Source: Alkalibacterium sp. AK22 (GTDB lineage Bacteria; Bacillota; Bacilli; Lactobacillales; Carnobacteriaceae_A). Taken from it: 64,000 nucleotides of DNA. Positions 40,154-50,932 of this stretch are shown in pieces. The stretch is taken from positions 1 to 64,000 of the forward strand of contig NZ_JANL01000014.1 of the NCBI RefSeq assembly GCF_000585255.1, written 5' to 3'. The stretch's first letter is position 1. Each line of letters opens with the position of its first letter. A program made the translations under genes and the position numbers. The notes beneath the pieces are model-generated. The model worked only from the letters and a program-made list of their open reading frames with translations. It did no database searches and was not told where the DNA came from.

Positions 40154-41143
40154 ATGAAGATAATTATGTTCAGTGTCCGTGAAGACGAAAAAGAAGCGGT
40201 AAAAGCATGGGAAGAACGTAATAACATCAGCGTCACCACAGTGGGTGAAGATTTATCCAGTGCAAATATTGATTTGGTCAAAGGCTTCGATGGGCTCTCC
40301 ATCCAGCAGGTCACCGACCTTCACGATGAAGCCATCTACAAGAAGCTTGCTGATTTCAAGATTAAACAAATTTCCCTCCGTACAGCTGGCTATGACGTCA
40401 TCGATACCGAGATGGCCAAAAAATATAAGCTGACAATCACGAATGTGCCTGCGTACTCTCCGCGCTCCGTTGCTGAACTGGTTCTGACCCAGACGATGCG
40501 TCTGATTCGTCATTTCCCAAGCCTGGAGTCACATATGGCTCACGGAGACTTCCGCTGGCGCGGACTGGTCGCCAGGGAAATTCACACCCTGACCATCGGG
40601 ATTATTGGTGCCGGAAAAATCGGCAGTACGTCTGCCCGTTTATTTCACGCACTGGGAGCAGAGGTCATTGCTTACGATCCGGTTCGAAGAGAAGAGCTGG
40701 AGGCTGTGCTGACTTACAAAGAGTCTCAAAAAGAGGTGCTGGAAGCTTCAGATGTCGTCAGTCTGCATGTTCCGATAGACCTCTCCACTATAAATTTGAT
40801 TGATGAAGAAGCTTTAAATCAGATGAAGCCGGAAGCTTACCTCATCAATGCAGCCAGGGGACCGGTCGTTGACACAGAGGCCTTAATCAACGCGCTGGAA
40901 GCAGGGAATCTCGCCGGAGCGGCTCTGGACACCCTGACCAATGAACAGGGCGTCTTTAACCAGGATTTGAGAAAGCAGGAACTGCCTGACGACCTGGAGA
41001 AGCTGATGGACAGGGACAATGTGCTGATGACTCCGCACATCGGCTTTTACACAACGGAAGCCGTACGCAACATGGTGGATATTGGCTTGAACAATACAGT
41101 GGAGGTTTTACTGAACGGAAAAAGTGAAAATGAAGTTCGGTAA
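40154..41143 (+). CDS. ldhD: D-lactate dehydrogenase-type 2-hydroxyacid dehydrogenase
   Basis: Reduces pyruvate (or another 2-keto acid) to the D-hydroxy acid with NADH. The 329-residue protein has the N-terminal start MKIIMFSVREDEKEA typical of lactobacillar D-LDH, the NAD motif GIIGAGKIG with Asp in AYDPVRR, the catalytic Arg in NAARGPVVD, Glu in TLTNEQGVF and His in TPHIGFYT. It stands alone between two terminators. No clear promoter is seen in the 36 bp after the pur terminator, so read-through may contribute. Another 2-keto acid remains possible. Confidence 0.83.
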   Translation: MKIIMFSVREDEKEAVKAWEERNNISVTTVGEDLSSANIDLVKGFDGLSIQQVTDLHDEAIYKKLADFKIKQISLRTAGYDVIDTEMAKKYKLTITNVPAYSPRSVAELVLTQTMRLIRHFPSLESHMAHGDFRWRGLVAREIHTLTIGIIGAGKIGSTSARLFHALGAEVIAYDPVRREELEAVLTYKESQKEVLEASDVVSLHVPIDLSTINLIDEEALNQMKPEAYLINAARGPVVDTEALINALEAGNLAGAALDTLTNEQGVFNQDLRKQELPDDLEKLMDRDNVLMTPHIGFYTTEAVRNMVDIGLNNTVEVLLNGKSENEVR

Positions 41144-41189
41144 AAAACAGGGAAGCAGACCAGTTTAACGGTCTGCTTCCCTGTTTTTT
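41144..41189 (+). terminator. Terminator of ldhD
   Basis: CAGGGAAGCAGACC (41148-41161) pairs exactly with 41170-41183, flanked by AAAA and TTTTTT. Confidence 0.9.
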
Positions 41190-41364
41190 ACTTTAAAATA
41201 ACGGCTTAATCTGTCCGGTATTTTCTAGGAGCAGAAAAGTAGCGGGACATTCCAGTTGCTATGGTAGGAAGCAGAAACAAATATATATCCTATTTTAATG
41301 GGATTTTAAAAGCAAACGCTTTAGTCAAACTAGTTCGAATTGGAAATTTATTAGGAAAATGATA

Positions 41365-41402
41365 TAAAAACGCTTGCATCCGGTTTTCTTCCGTGATATA
41401 GT
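41365..41402 (+). promoter_or_regulatory. Beta-glucoside operon promoter with cre site
   Basis: -35 TTGCAT (41374-41379), 17-base spacer and -10 TATAGT (41397-41402). The cre-like site TAAAAACGCTTGCA (41365-41378, 12 of 14) overlaps the -35, so CcpA repression is expected. Confidence 0.78.
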
Positions 41403-41432
41403 TTACACAGAGTTAAATATATGGACGCAGTT

Positions 41433-41470
41433 GGATTGTTACTGATCTGATATCAGATGCAGGCAAAACC
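41433..41470 (+). promoter_or_regulatory. RAT antiterminator element 1
   Basis: The 5' arm GGATTGTTACTG and the 3' arm CAGGCAAAACC are the conserved halves of a LicT/SacY-type RAT. Between them is a 14-base palindrome (ATCTGATATCAGAT), so the apical stem is longer than usual. The 3' end overlaps the following terminator. Confidence 0.85.
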
Positions 41471-41548
41471 TAAATTGATCCGAGAACTTACCTGAAGAAT
41501 AGCTGTTTTTTCGGGAAAGGTCTGGGATGAGTTTAGGTTTATTTTTTT
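41467..41548 (+). terminator. RAT-controlled terminator 1, upstream of licT
   Basis: AAACCTAAA (41467-41475), which is shared with RAT 1, pairs with TTTAGGTTT (41532-41540), followed by A and seven Ts. RAT folding and terminator folding are mutually exclusive. Confidence 0.82.
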
Positions 41549-41582
41549 GATAAAATCTGTTGGGGGGTGTCAAACAGGTGTA

Positions 41583-42422
41583 ATGAAAATAGAAAAAGTA
41601 TTGAATAACAATGTCGTACTGACTTTAAATGAACACAATCAGGAAACAGTCGTTATGGGGAGAGGGATTGCGTTTCAGAAAAAAGCAGGTCAGAGCATTG
41701 AAGAAGATAAAATCGAGAAAATTTTCATACCTGAAGGTCAGGATGTACTGGAGAATCTGGCGAATTTGTATCGCGACATTAATCCGGACATTCTTGAAGT
41801 AGCGACGAATGTGATCAAATATGCCCAGAGTATTCTTCGTTTAAAACTCAGCAATCATATTTATCTGACATTACCGGATCACTTAAGCTACGCCATCAGT
41901 CGGACTCAGGAAGGTCTGGACATCAAGACACCGCTCATATGGGAAATCAAACGCTTCTATAAGGTGGAATATGAAATAGGCCTGAAAGCGATAGAGCTGG
42001 TCGAAAATGAAATGGGTGTGGACCTGCCGGAGTCCGAAGCTGCCGCTATCGCCCTTCATATTGTGAATGCGAGGCAGGATGATTCAGATTTAAGGATTAC
42101 CATCCGCATGACTGAACTGGTTCAGGATATCATCAACATTGTTCACTTTTATTATGGCCAGACGTTTGATGAAGACTCCTTTCAGTACACCCGCTTTATC
42201 ACACATCTGCAGTACTTTGCCAGACGTCTGTTGAATCAGGAACGGCGTGAGTCAGATGATGACTTTCTCTACGAGCAGATTCAAAAAAAGTACCAAAAAG
42301 CTTTTAAATGCACAGAACGAATAAACGACTACCTGAAAAAAGTAGAACAGACCGCGCTAACTAAGGATGAACAGCTATACTTGGCTATCCACATTCAGCG
42401 TGTGACATCTGAAAGCAGGTAA
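41583..42422 (+). CDS. licT: BglG-family transcription antiterminator
   Basis: RNA-binding antiterminator that stabilises the RAT hairpins when beta-glucosides are present. The 279-residue protein has an N-terminal CAT RNA-binding domain (about 1-55, MKIEKVLNNNVVLTLN...GRGIAFQKKAGQ) and two PRD domains with the regulatory histidines in DHLSYAISR and ALHIVNA (PRD1) and ITHLQYFARR and AIHIQR (PRD2). ATG 41583 is chosen because it matches the family start; the frame is open back to 41547. RAT elements lie on both sides, so it controls itself and bglP-bglA. BglP is the expected negative phosphorylating partner. Confidence 0.93.
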   Translation: MKIEKVLNNNVVLTLNEHNQETVVMGRGIAFQKKAGQSIEEDKIEKIFIPEGQDVLENLANLYRDINPDILEVATNVIKYAQSILRLKLSNHIYLTLPDHLSYAISRTQEGLDIKTPLIWEIKRFYKVEYEIGLKAIELVENEMGVDLPESEAAAIALHIVNARQDDSDLRITIRMTELVQDIINIVHFYYGQTFDEDSFQYTRFITHLQYFARRLLNQERRESDDDFLYEQIQKKYQKAFKCTERINDYLKKVEQTALTKDEQLYLAIHIQRVTSESR

Positions 42423-42451
42423 CTAACTGAATACACTAATCTGTCACTGAT

Positions 42452-42481
42452 GGATTGTTACTGGTTCGACCAGGCAAAACC
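42452..42481 (+). promoter_or_regulatory. RAT antiterminator element 2
   Basis: A standard 30-base RAT from GGATTGTTACTG to CAGGCAAAACC with a short GTTCGAC loop, 30 bases after licT. Confidence 0.88.
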
Positions 42482-42555
42482 TAAGTTGACAGTCATGGCA
42501 CGGAACTCTGATGTATTGGAGACGCAGACCATTGACTGTCGATTTGGGTTTTTTT
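42477..42555 (+). terminator. RAT-controlled terminator 2, upstream of bglP
   Basis: AAACCTAA pairs with TTTGGGTTT and GACAGTCA with TGACTGTC, followed by a T-run. The 5' end overlaps RAT 2. Confidence 0.8.
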
Positions 42556-42586
42556 CATTAATTTGGAAATAAAAACTAAAAAATAA

Positions 42587-44560
<1,974 letters not shown>

Positions 44561-44579
44561 AACGCGTAAAGAAAAATAG

Positions 44580-46076
<1,497 letters not shown>

Positions 46077-46086
46077 CATGCAAGGC

Positions 46087-46124
46087 AAAAAATCACCCCA
46101 CACAATTGTGTGAGGTGATTTTTT
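46087..46124. terminator. Terminator of the beta-glucoside operon, possibly bidirectional
   Basis: AAAAAATCACC (46087-46097) pairs with GGTGATTTTTT (46114-46124), with an inner ACACAATTGTGT palindrome. Both strands end in T-runs, suiting the convergent gene at 46161. Confidence 0.88.
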
Positions 46125-46160
46125 GTTGATACAGCGGGCTCGAGGTGCATACTGAGTCAG

Positions 46161-47075
46161 TTACACAACAACGTAAAACAGCATCAGGGAGACGCCGAGG
46201 CCAAAAGCTGCATTTGTCAGACTGGAAAGCATAATTAATGTGTCCAGGTCTTGCTTGTCAGGTGGTGTCTGTGTGCGTGAGAAAAAAAATACCTGAATGA
46301 GAATAAAGAGGATAAGGACAGCAAAGACAAGCAGGGCAAACCACTGATTCAGGACTGTAGAGAAATACAAGGCAGTACCGGAAAGAGACAGGATGTAAAG
46401 GACTAGAATTAGCAGTTCAGTGACTGTCGGTCCAAGTTTATTCATTAAAGCCCTGTTAGTGCCCGAACGGTTGGAGATATTATCCTTCATTGAAACTGAA
46501 ACAGCTGTGGCCAGTTGAGCCGGCAGGAGCAGCAGAAGTAACAGCCAGGGTATATTCATAACCAAACCACCCTGAGACAAATGGCCGATTATCGGCAGCA
46601 GCAGACCGGTACCAAGCATTTGAAGACTGTCAGGTGAGAGGCGTTGAGGGACTTTGAAAAGATAGAAGCTATTTGACTGAAAAGTCAAAAGGCTGAGGGC
46701 AGCGGCTGCAAATAGAAGCCAGTTCCTTGTCCAAAGAGATAATATGGCGCTCACCAGCAGGCTGGAGGCAGCCACAAGAATGGCTCCGTTAAATACTGTC
46801 TTATGTCTGAAGCGGTCTCTGGCAAGCGCCAGGGAAGCTGGGGTACTAAATCTTGAAGTATTTGGAATGGGACCCATTTTGCAGTCCGTTACGTTGCGGG
46901 TATAAATAATGTATGCATGGATACACAAACCATAGAGATGTACGAGTATGAAGACCAGCCAGCTAAAGGAACGACGGGTCGAGACAGTGATCATTTGACC
47001 CATTAGTAGACTCGGAAATATAAATAGCTGGGCAGAAATACACGAAAACTTAATGCGGGAAAATACCGTTGACAT
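46161..47075 (-). CDS. UbiA-like polytopic membrane protein
   Basis: A 304-residue membrane protein with about eight hydrophobic segments. The pattern NVTDCKMGPIPNTSR after the second helix and KDNISNRSGTNR before a later helix resemble the two Asp-rich loops of UbiA prenyltransferases (MenA, UbiA). Both loops are degenerate: the first lacks the full NDxxD-xxx-D set, so catalysis is doubtful. ATG 47075 has AGGAGG seven bases upstream and is preferred to the longer frame. It stands alone on the minus strand with a TGn-TATACT promoter. Function is not known; a divergent prenyl or aromatic-lipid transferase is only one possibility. Confidence 0.55.
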   Translation of the reverse strand: MSTVFSRIKFSCISAQLFIFPSLLMGQMITVSTRRSFSWLVFILVHLYGLCIHAYIIYTRNVTDCKMGPIPNTSRFSTPASLALARDRFRHKTVFNGAILVAASSLLVSAILSLWTRNWLLFAAAALSLLTFQSNSFYLFKVPQRLSPDSLQMLGTGLLLPIIGHLSQGGLVMNIPWLLLLLLLPAQLATAVSVSMKDNISNRSGTNRALMNKLGPTVTELLILVLYILSLSGTALYFSTVLNQWFALLVFAVLILFILIQVFFFSRTQTPPDKQDLDTLIMLSSLTNAAFGLGVSLMLFYVVV

Positions 47076-47088
47076 GGAAAATCCTCCT

Positions 47089-47104
47089 ATATGCCAAGGC
47101 ATAT
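47089..47104. repeat. Palindrome in the leader of the UbiA-like gene
   Basis: ATATGCC and GGCATAT flank AA, lying between the promoter and the ribosome site of the minus-strand gene. It may be an operator. Confidence 0.45.
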
Positions 47105-47123
47105 GTATTTGAACCAAGAGTTG

Positions 47124-47132
47124 AGTATATCA
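47124..47132 (-). promoter_or_regulatory. Extended -10 promoter of the UbiA-like gene
   Basis: On the minus strand TGATATACT gives an extended -10 (TGn plus TATACT). No good -35 is seen. Confidence 0.5.
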
Positions 47133-47385
47133 GAAGTGGGAATATTGCTATAATCATAAGCCTTTTACGTGAAAAGAATAAATAGAGAATGATCTATTTA
47201 TAAATTTGAACTGAATTTATATTCACTTACTTTTGATAAACAGCTGAAAAAACTCACCCGCTTTTTTGGTATATAAGAAGCTAAAAAAAGAAGGTTAAAG
47301 AAAAATGCAAGCAATATGCTATAAACAAGGTGTTTTTTCAGAATATATAATGACGCTTTTTGTCAAAAATTTGACTAAATTCAAG

Positions 47386-47402
47386 TGTAACAGAACTGTA
47401 AT
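47386..47402 (+). promoter_or_regulatory. WalR (VicR/YycF) binding box
   Basis: TGTAAC-AGAAC-TGTAAT is an exact direct repeat of the WalR consensus TGTWAH-N5-TGTWAH. It is upstream of an M23 peptidoglycan hydrolase gene, the classical target class of this essential two-component system. Confidence 0.8.
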
Positions 47403-47432
47403 GACCTCAAAGCTTAATAAAAATTCTTTTGA

Positions 47433-47441
47433 TGCTATTAT
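47433..47441 (+). promoter_or_regulatory. Extended -10 promoter of the M23 hydrolase gene
   Basis: TGCTATTAT (TGn plus TATTAT), with the WalR box centred about 54 bp upstream of the expected start, a position suited to activation. Confidence 0.55.
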
Positions 47442-47549
47442 AAGTTTAGATTAATTATCGATGTATAGCCTATTTTGAAACGATAACAGTAGAAAACATT
47501 ACTGAAATATAACAGATGTGAAAACGTGAGACTAGTGGAGGAATAAACT

Positions 47550-49277
47550 TTGAAGAAAAAAATTACTCTTGGATTCTTGACCTCAATTATTTTAGCCGGT
47601 TCGATGCCCTTTGGCGGATCCCCTGTCCAGGCCGAAAGTGTACTGGAAGAGCTGCAAAAAGAAAAAGAAGAAGTGGAAAGCCGTTCAGGTGAACTGGATT
47701 CCGTGATTGAACAGACGGATCAGGAAATGCAGGAACTGGACGCAGAAAGACAGGAACTCGAAAGTAATATCCAGGCGCTGCAGAGTCGGATTTCAGAATT
47801 GACGGGAGACCTGGTCAATCAAAATGAAAGACTGGATGCGACCAATAAGGAAATCGACCGCCTGAACGAACAGATCGACCGCCTGAGCGTACTTATAGAA
47901 CAAAGAAATGAGCAATTGATGCAGCAGGCGCGCGCGACCCAAACACAATGGAATGCGACAAATATAATACATATTATTTTGTCCGCTGAAGATCTTTCCG
48001 ACCTGATCAGCCGTGTAGGTATTGTTAGCCAGCTGGTGTCAGCCAATCGCTCGATTGTAGAAGATCAGATCCGTGACCAGAAACTAGTCCGGGAATCTGA
48101 ACAGCAAGTCCAGGCTGAGCGTGAAGAAGTCACCCAGGTCCTTGCCGACATGGAAGCGACCCGTGAAGAATTGACGGCGCAGCAGACCGAGTTGGACAAC
48201 GAAATCATGCACGTGGCTGAACTGTACCAGATGAACGAGCAGGAAAAAGAGCAGTTTGTCAGTGAACAGTATGCCTTGTCACAGCAAGTCATGACGCTGT
48301 CTTCTGAAATTGAAACAGAAGAAGAGCGTATTGAAGAGGAACGGCGTCTGGAAGAACAGCGCAGACGTGAAGAGGAAGAACGTAGAAGAGCGGAAGAGGA
48401 AGCTGAGCGTCAGGCAATTGCGGAAGCAGCGAGAATCGAAGCGGAAAGAGAAGCTCAAGCCCGCCGCGAGGAAGAAGAACGTCAGCAGGCCGCAGCTGAG
48501 CGCCGTGAAGAGGAAGAGCGTCAGCAGGCGGAAGCCCAGGCTGCAGAACGTCGCGAAGAAGAAGGACGTCAACAGGCAGCGGCTGAACGTCGTGAAGAAG
48601 AGGGACGTCAGCAGGCCGCAGCCGAGCGTCGTGAGCAGGAAGAACGTGAGCGAGCAGCAGCCCAGCGTCGGGAACAGGAAGAACGAGCAGCAGCCCAGCG
48701 TCGCGAAGAAGAGCGTCAGCAAGCAGCAGCCCAGCGTCGGGAACAAGAAGCGCGTGAACGTGCAGCAGCTGAGCGCCGGGCAGAAGAACGTCGTCAGGCT
48801 GAACAGCGAGCAGCAGCTGAAAGAAGAGAACAGGAAGCAGCAACTGCCTCTCAAAGCAACTCAAGTTCCAGTACAAGCAGCTCTCAGACTAGTACGACTT
48901 GGAGCAGACCTGCCAGTGGCCGTCTGACTTCACCATTCGGTTACCGTACGCATCCGATTTTCGGTACACGCCGTATGCACACCGGTATCGACATTGCCGG
49001 AAGCGGAGCGATTACTGCTACCCGTGCGGGAACCGTCAGAACAGCCGGCTTCAACCGTGCGCTTGGTTATTACGTGGACATTGATCATGGTGGAGGCTAC
49101 TCCAGCCGTTATGCACACTTGACACCGAATCTGCTTGTATCAAGAGGACAACAGGTTTCTCAAGGTCAGCGTATCGGAACTATGGGAACGACAGGGGATT
49201 CAACAGGGGTTCACTTGCACTTTGAAATCCACCGTAATGGTCAACCGGTCAACCCGCTAAACTACGTCAGCTATTAA
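47550..49277 (+). CDS. Secreted coiled-coil M23 peptidoglycan endopeptidase
   Basis: A 575-residue secreted cell-wall hydrolase. A signal peptide (about 1-28, ending VQA-ES) is followed by a long coiled coil (about 30-265), a low-complexity region rich in Glu, Arg and Ala with recurring ERREEE-type heptads (about 258-435), a Ser/Thr linker and a C-terminal M23 domain. Zinc ligands are H477 and D481 in HTGID, and H557 in HLHFE with H555. The layout resembles EnvC and lactococcal or pneumococcal coiled-coil hydrolases, where the coil regulates activity, often through FtsEX. It starts with TTG seven bases after GTGGAGGAA. The WalR box upstream agrees with the function. Confidence 0.9.
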   Translation: MKKKITLGFLTSIILAGSMPFGGSPVQAESVLEELQKEKEEVESRSGELDSVIEQTDQEMQELDAERQELESNIQALQSRISELTGDLVNQNERLDATNKEIDRLNEQIDRLSVLIEQRNEQLMQQARATQTQWNATNIIHIILSAEDLSDLISRVGIVSQLVSANRSIVEDQIRDQKLVRESEQQVQAEREEVTQVLADMEATREELTAQQTELDNEIMHVAELYQMNEQEKEQFVSEQYALSQQVMTLSSEIETEEERIEEERRLEEQRRREEEERRRAEEEAERQAIAEAARIEAEREAQARREEEERQQAAAERREEEERQQAEAQAAERREEEGRQQAAAERREEEGRQQAAAERREQEERERAAAQRREQEERAAAQRREEERQQAAAQRREQEARERAAAERRAEERRQAEQRAAAERREQEAATASQSNSSSSTSSSQTSTTWSRPASGRLTSPFGYRTHPIFGTRRMHTGIDIAGSGAITATRAGTVRTAGFNRALGYYVDIDHGGGYSSRYAHLTPNLLVSRGQQVSQGQRIGTMGTTGDSTGVHLHFEIHRNGQPVNPLNYVSY

Positions 49278-49300
49278 AACAGGTAAATAAGAGACAAAGC

Positions 49301-49337
49301 AAGAGGCTGGGATACTGTCCCAGCCTCTTTTGTCTTT
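49301..49337 (+). terminator. Terminator of the M23 hydrolase gene
   Basis: AAGAGGCTGGGA (49301-49312) pairs with TCCCAGCCTCTT (49318-49329), followed by TTGTCTTTTTT. Confidence 0.88.
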
Positions 49338-49450
49338 TTTTAAGTGTATAATTTAAGCTCTTTATGAATGCGCAAGAGGGAAGCTCCAAGAAGCGGAACG
49401 GTTTTTTCTCGAGCATGACATGTTTTTCCGTCAACAAGTCAAGCATCTGA

Positions 49451-49918
49451 TTAAGGCAAATAACGTTTTTCACGTTTGGCAAAGGCCCGATTGGAAAATA
49501 CCTGGAAAAGTCCACTATTGACGGAAAGACCCACAGCGATTGCACCGGAAATCAGAAAGGTTTCTGTCGCATACATAAATGCAAAATCAGAATTGCCCTC
49601 CACAAAGGCCCGCATCATGTTATAGGCTGATCCTCCGGGAACAAGTGGGATGATACCGGGAATAGCAAAAACGATGACAGGCATCCGGAAATGCCGGGCA
49701 TACCACTGGCTGAAAAAGGCCACCAGAAAAGCGGCAACGCCGACTCCAACGAACAGGTCTAGGTTCAGTTCGAAGGCAAGAAAATAATAGACCATCCACC
49801 CGACAGCTCCGGAAAAACTGGAGGCGACCAAGGTACGGGTCGGAACATTGTAGATGACGCCAAAGCCGAATGTACCGGCCAGTGCAGCGATGAAATAGGT
49901 GATCAAGGTAAGATCCAT
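49451..49918 (-). CDS. Threonine/serine exporter family protein, small subunit (DUF3815 type)
   Basis: A 155-residue membrane protein with four to five hydrophobic segments and the motif FAIPGIIPLVPGGSAYNMM, which is typical of the C-terminal half of ThrE exporters when encoded separately. It lies 27 bp downstream of the larger ThrE-like gene on the same strand, so the two probably form a split exporter of threonine, serine or related compounds. A ribosome site AAGGAG precedes the ATG at 49918. Confidence 0.85.
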   Translation of the reverse strand: MDLTLITYFIAALAGTFGFGVIYNVPTRTLVASSFSGAVGWMVYYFLAFELNLDLFVGVGVAAFLVAFFSQWYARHFRMPVIVFAIPGIIPLVPGGSAYNMMRAFVEGNSDFAFMYATETFLISGAIAVGLSVNSGLFQVFSNRAFAKREKRYLP

Positions 49919-49945
49919 GGAAAAGCTCCTTTCTTTCCAGTTTGT

Positions 49946-50707
49946 TTATTGAATAAAGGTCAGAACGGTTGCGATACCGATACCGATGGCACCGGCAGTG
50001 AGCATCGCCTTGGCTAAGACGGCAACGCCCGAGAGTAAATGTCCGGCCATCAAGTCACGGAAACTGTTGGTGATGGCCATACCGGGAACCAGAGACATGA
50101 CTGCGCCGATGATGATGACATTAAGGTCTACACCTAGTCCAAAGGTTGTAAATAAAAGGGCAAGAAGGCCGATAAAAAAGGCAGCAACCATTTCAGCAAA
50201 GAAACTGACATTGGTCCAGTCGTTGACAATCTCATAAAGTAAGTGACCGAGCCCACCAGCAATCATGGACGGCAGCATATCTCCGTAAGTTCCGCCGAAA
50301 AGCAAGGGGAAACCACCGCAGGCAAAGGCGATGGCGAGGTTTCTCTGCCAGCGGTTAAAGTTCCTGGGAGTATCCTTGATGATTTTGAGCTTGGCTCTGA
50401 CTTTTGAGGGAGGCAGCGTTTTTCGGGACAGCTGGCGTGACAAGTCGTTGACCATGGAAACTTTTTCAAGATTAGTTTGGCGGTCGGCCATGCGCAGGAG
50501 TTCCGTATGGTCCTGTCCATCTTCACCCTGGACAGTTAAAATCAAAGCAGTAGGCACAACAAAGACATTGATATAGATAAGATTGTAGCTTTTGGCGATA
50601 CGGTATAAGGTGTCTTCCACCCGGTAAGTCTCAGCGCCGTTCTCCAGCATGACCCGTCCGGCTTCAACACATATATCCAATATATCCGCTACGGGATAAT
50701 TCTGCAT
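49946..50707 (-). CDS. thrE: Threonine/serine exporter family protein, large subunit (DUF1212 type)
   Basis: A 253-residue protein whose first half is cytoplasmic (DICVEAGRVMLENGAETYRVEDTLYRIA) and whose second half has about five membrane segments. The segment GAETYRVEDT is the ThrE/DUF1212 hallmark. Together with the 155-residue neighbour it would make a complete ThrE-like exporter. AGGAGG lies upstream of ATG 50707. Substrate specificity is inferred from the family only. Confidence 0.85.
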   Translation of the reverse strand: MQNYPVADILDICVEAGRVMLENGAETYRVEDTLYRIAKSYNLIYINVFVVPTALILTVQGEDGQDHTELLRMADRQTNLEKVSMVNDLSRQLSRKTLPPSKVRAKLKIIKDTPRNFNRWQRNLAIAFACGGFPLLFGGTYGDMLPSMIAGGLGHLLYEIVNDWTNVSFFAEMVAAFFIGLLALLFTTFGLGVDLNVIIIGAVMSLVPGMAITNSFRDLMAGHLLSGVAVLAKAMLTAGAIGIGIATVLTFIQ

Positions 50708-50932
50708 AACATTACCTCCTGAAACTGTTCAATACGCTAAGTATAACGATTTTCCCGTCATTTGGATACTGCTTTTTAATAATAATACTGACAGAATACG
50801 CGAGGTTGAGCGGCAAAAGATAATATCTATAACAGGTGCGGGCCGGCTCTGTCCGATAAGACCTGGTTATGTTAAAATGAATCAGTCTGTCCATGCGGCA
50901 GCGTGTGGACCAATGATTATAGGAGAGATACA
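50708..50932. other. Divergent promoter region of thrE and recQ
   Basis: On the plus strand TGTTAAAAT (50870-50878) is an extended -10 for recQ. On the minus strand TATACT near 50740 could serve thrE, with no clear -35. Nothing else is recognised. Confidence 0.45.

Noticed and set aside
48279-48927. Long open frames on both strands inside the M23 hydrolase gene
   Set aside because: They are shadows of the repetitive Glu/Arg/Ala codons (GAA, CGT, GCA), encode low-complexity Leu/Cys/Phe-rich or Arg/Lys-rich strings, and have no ribosome site or family match.
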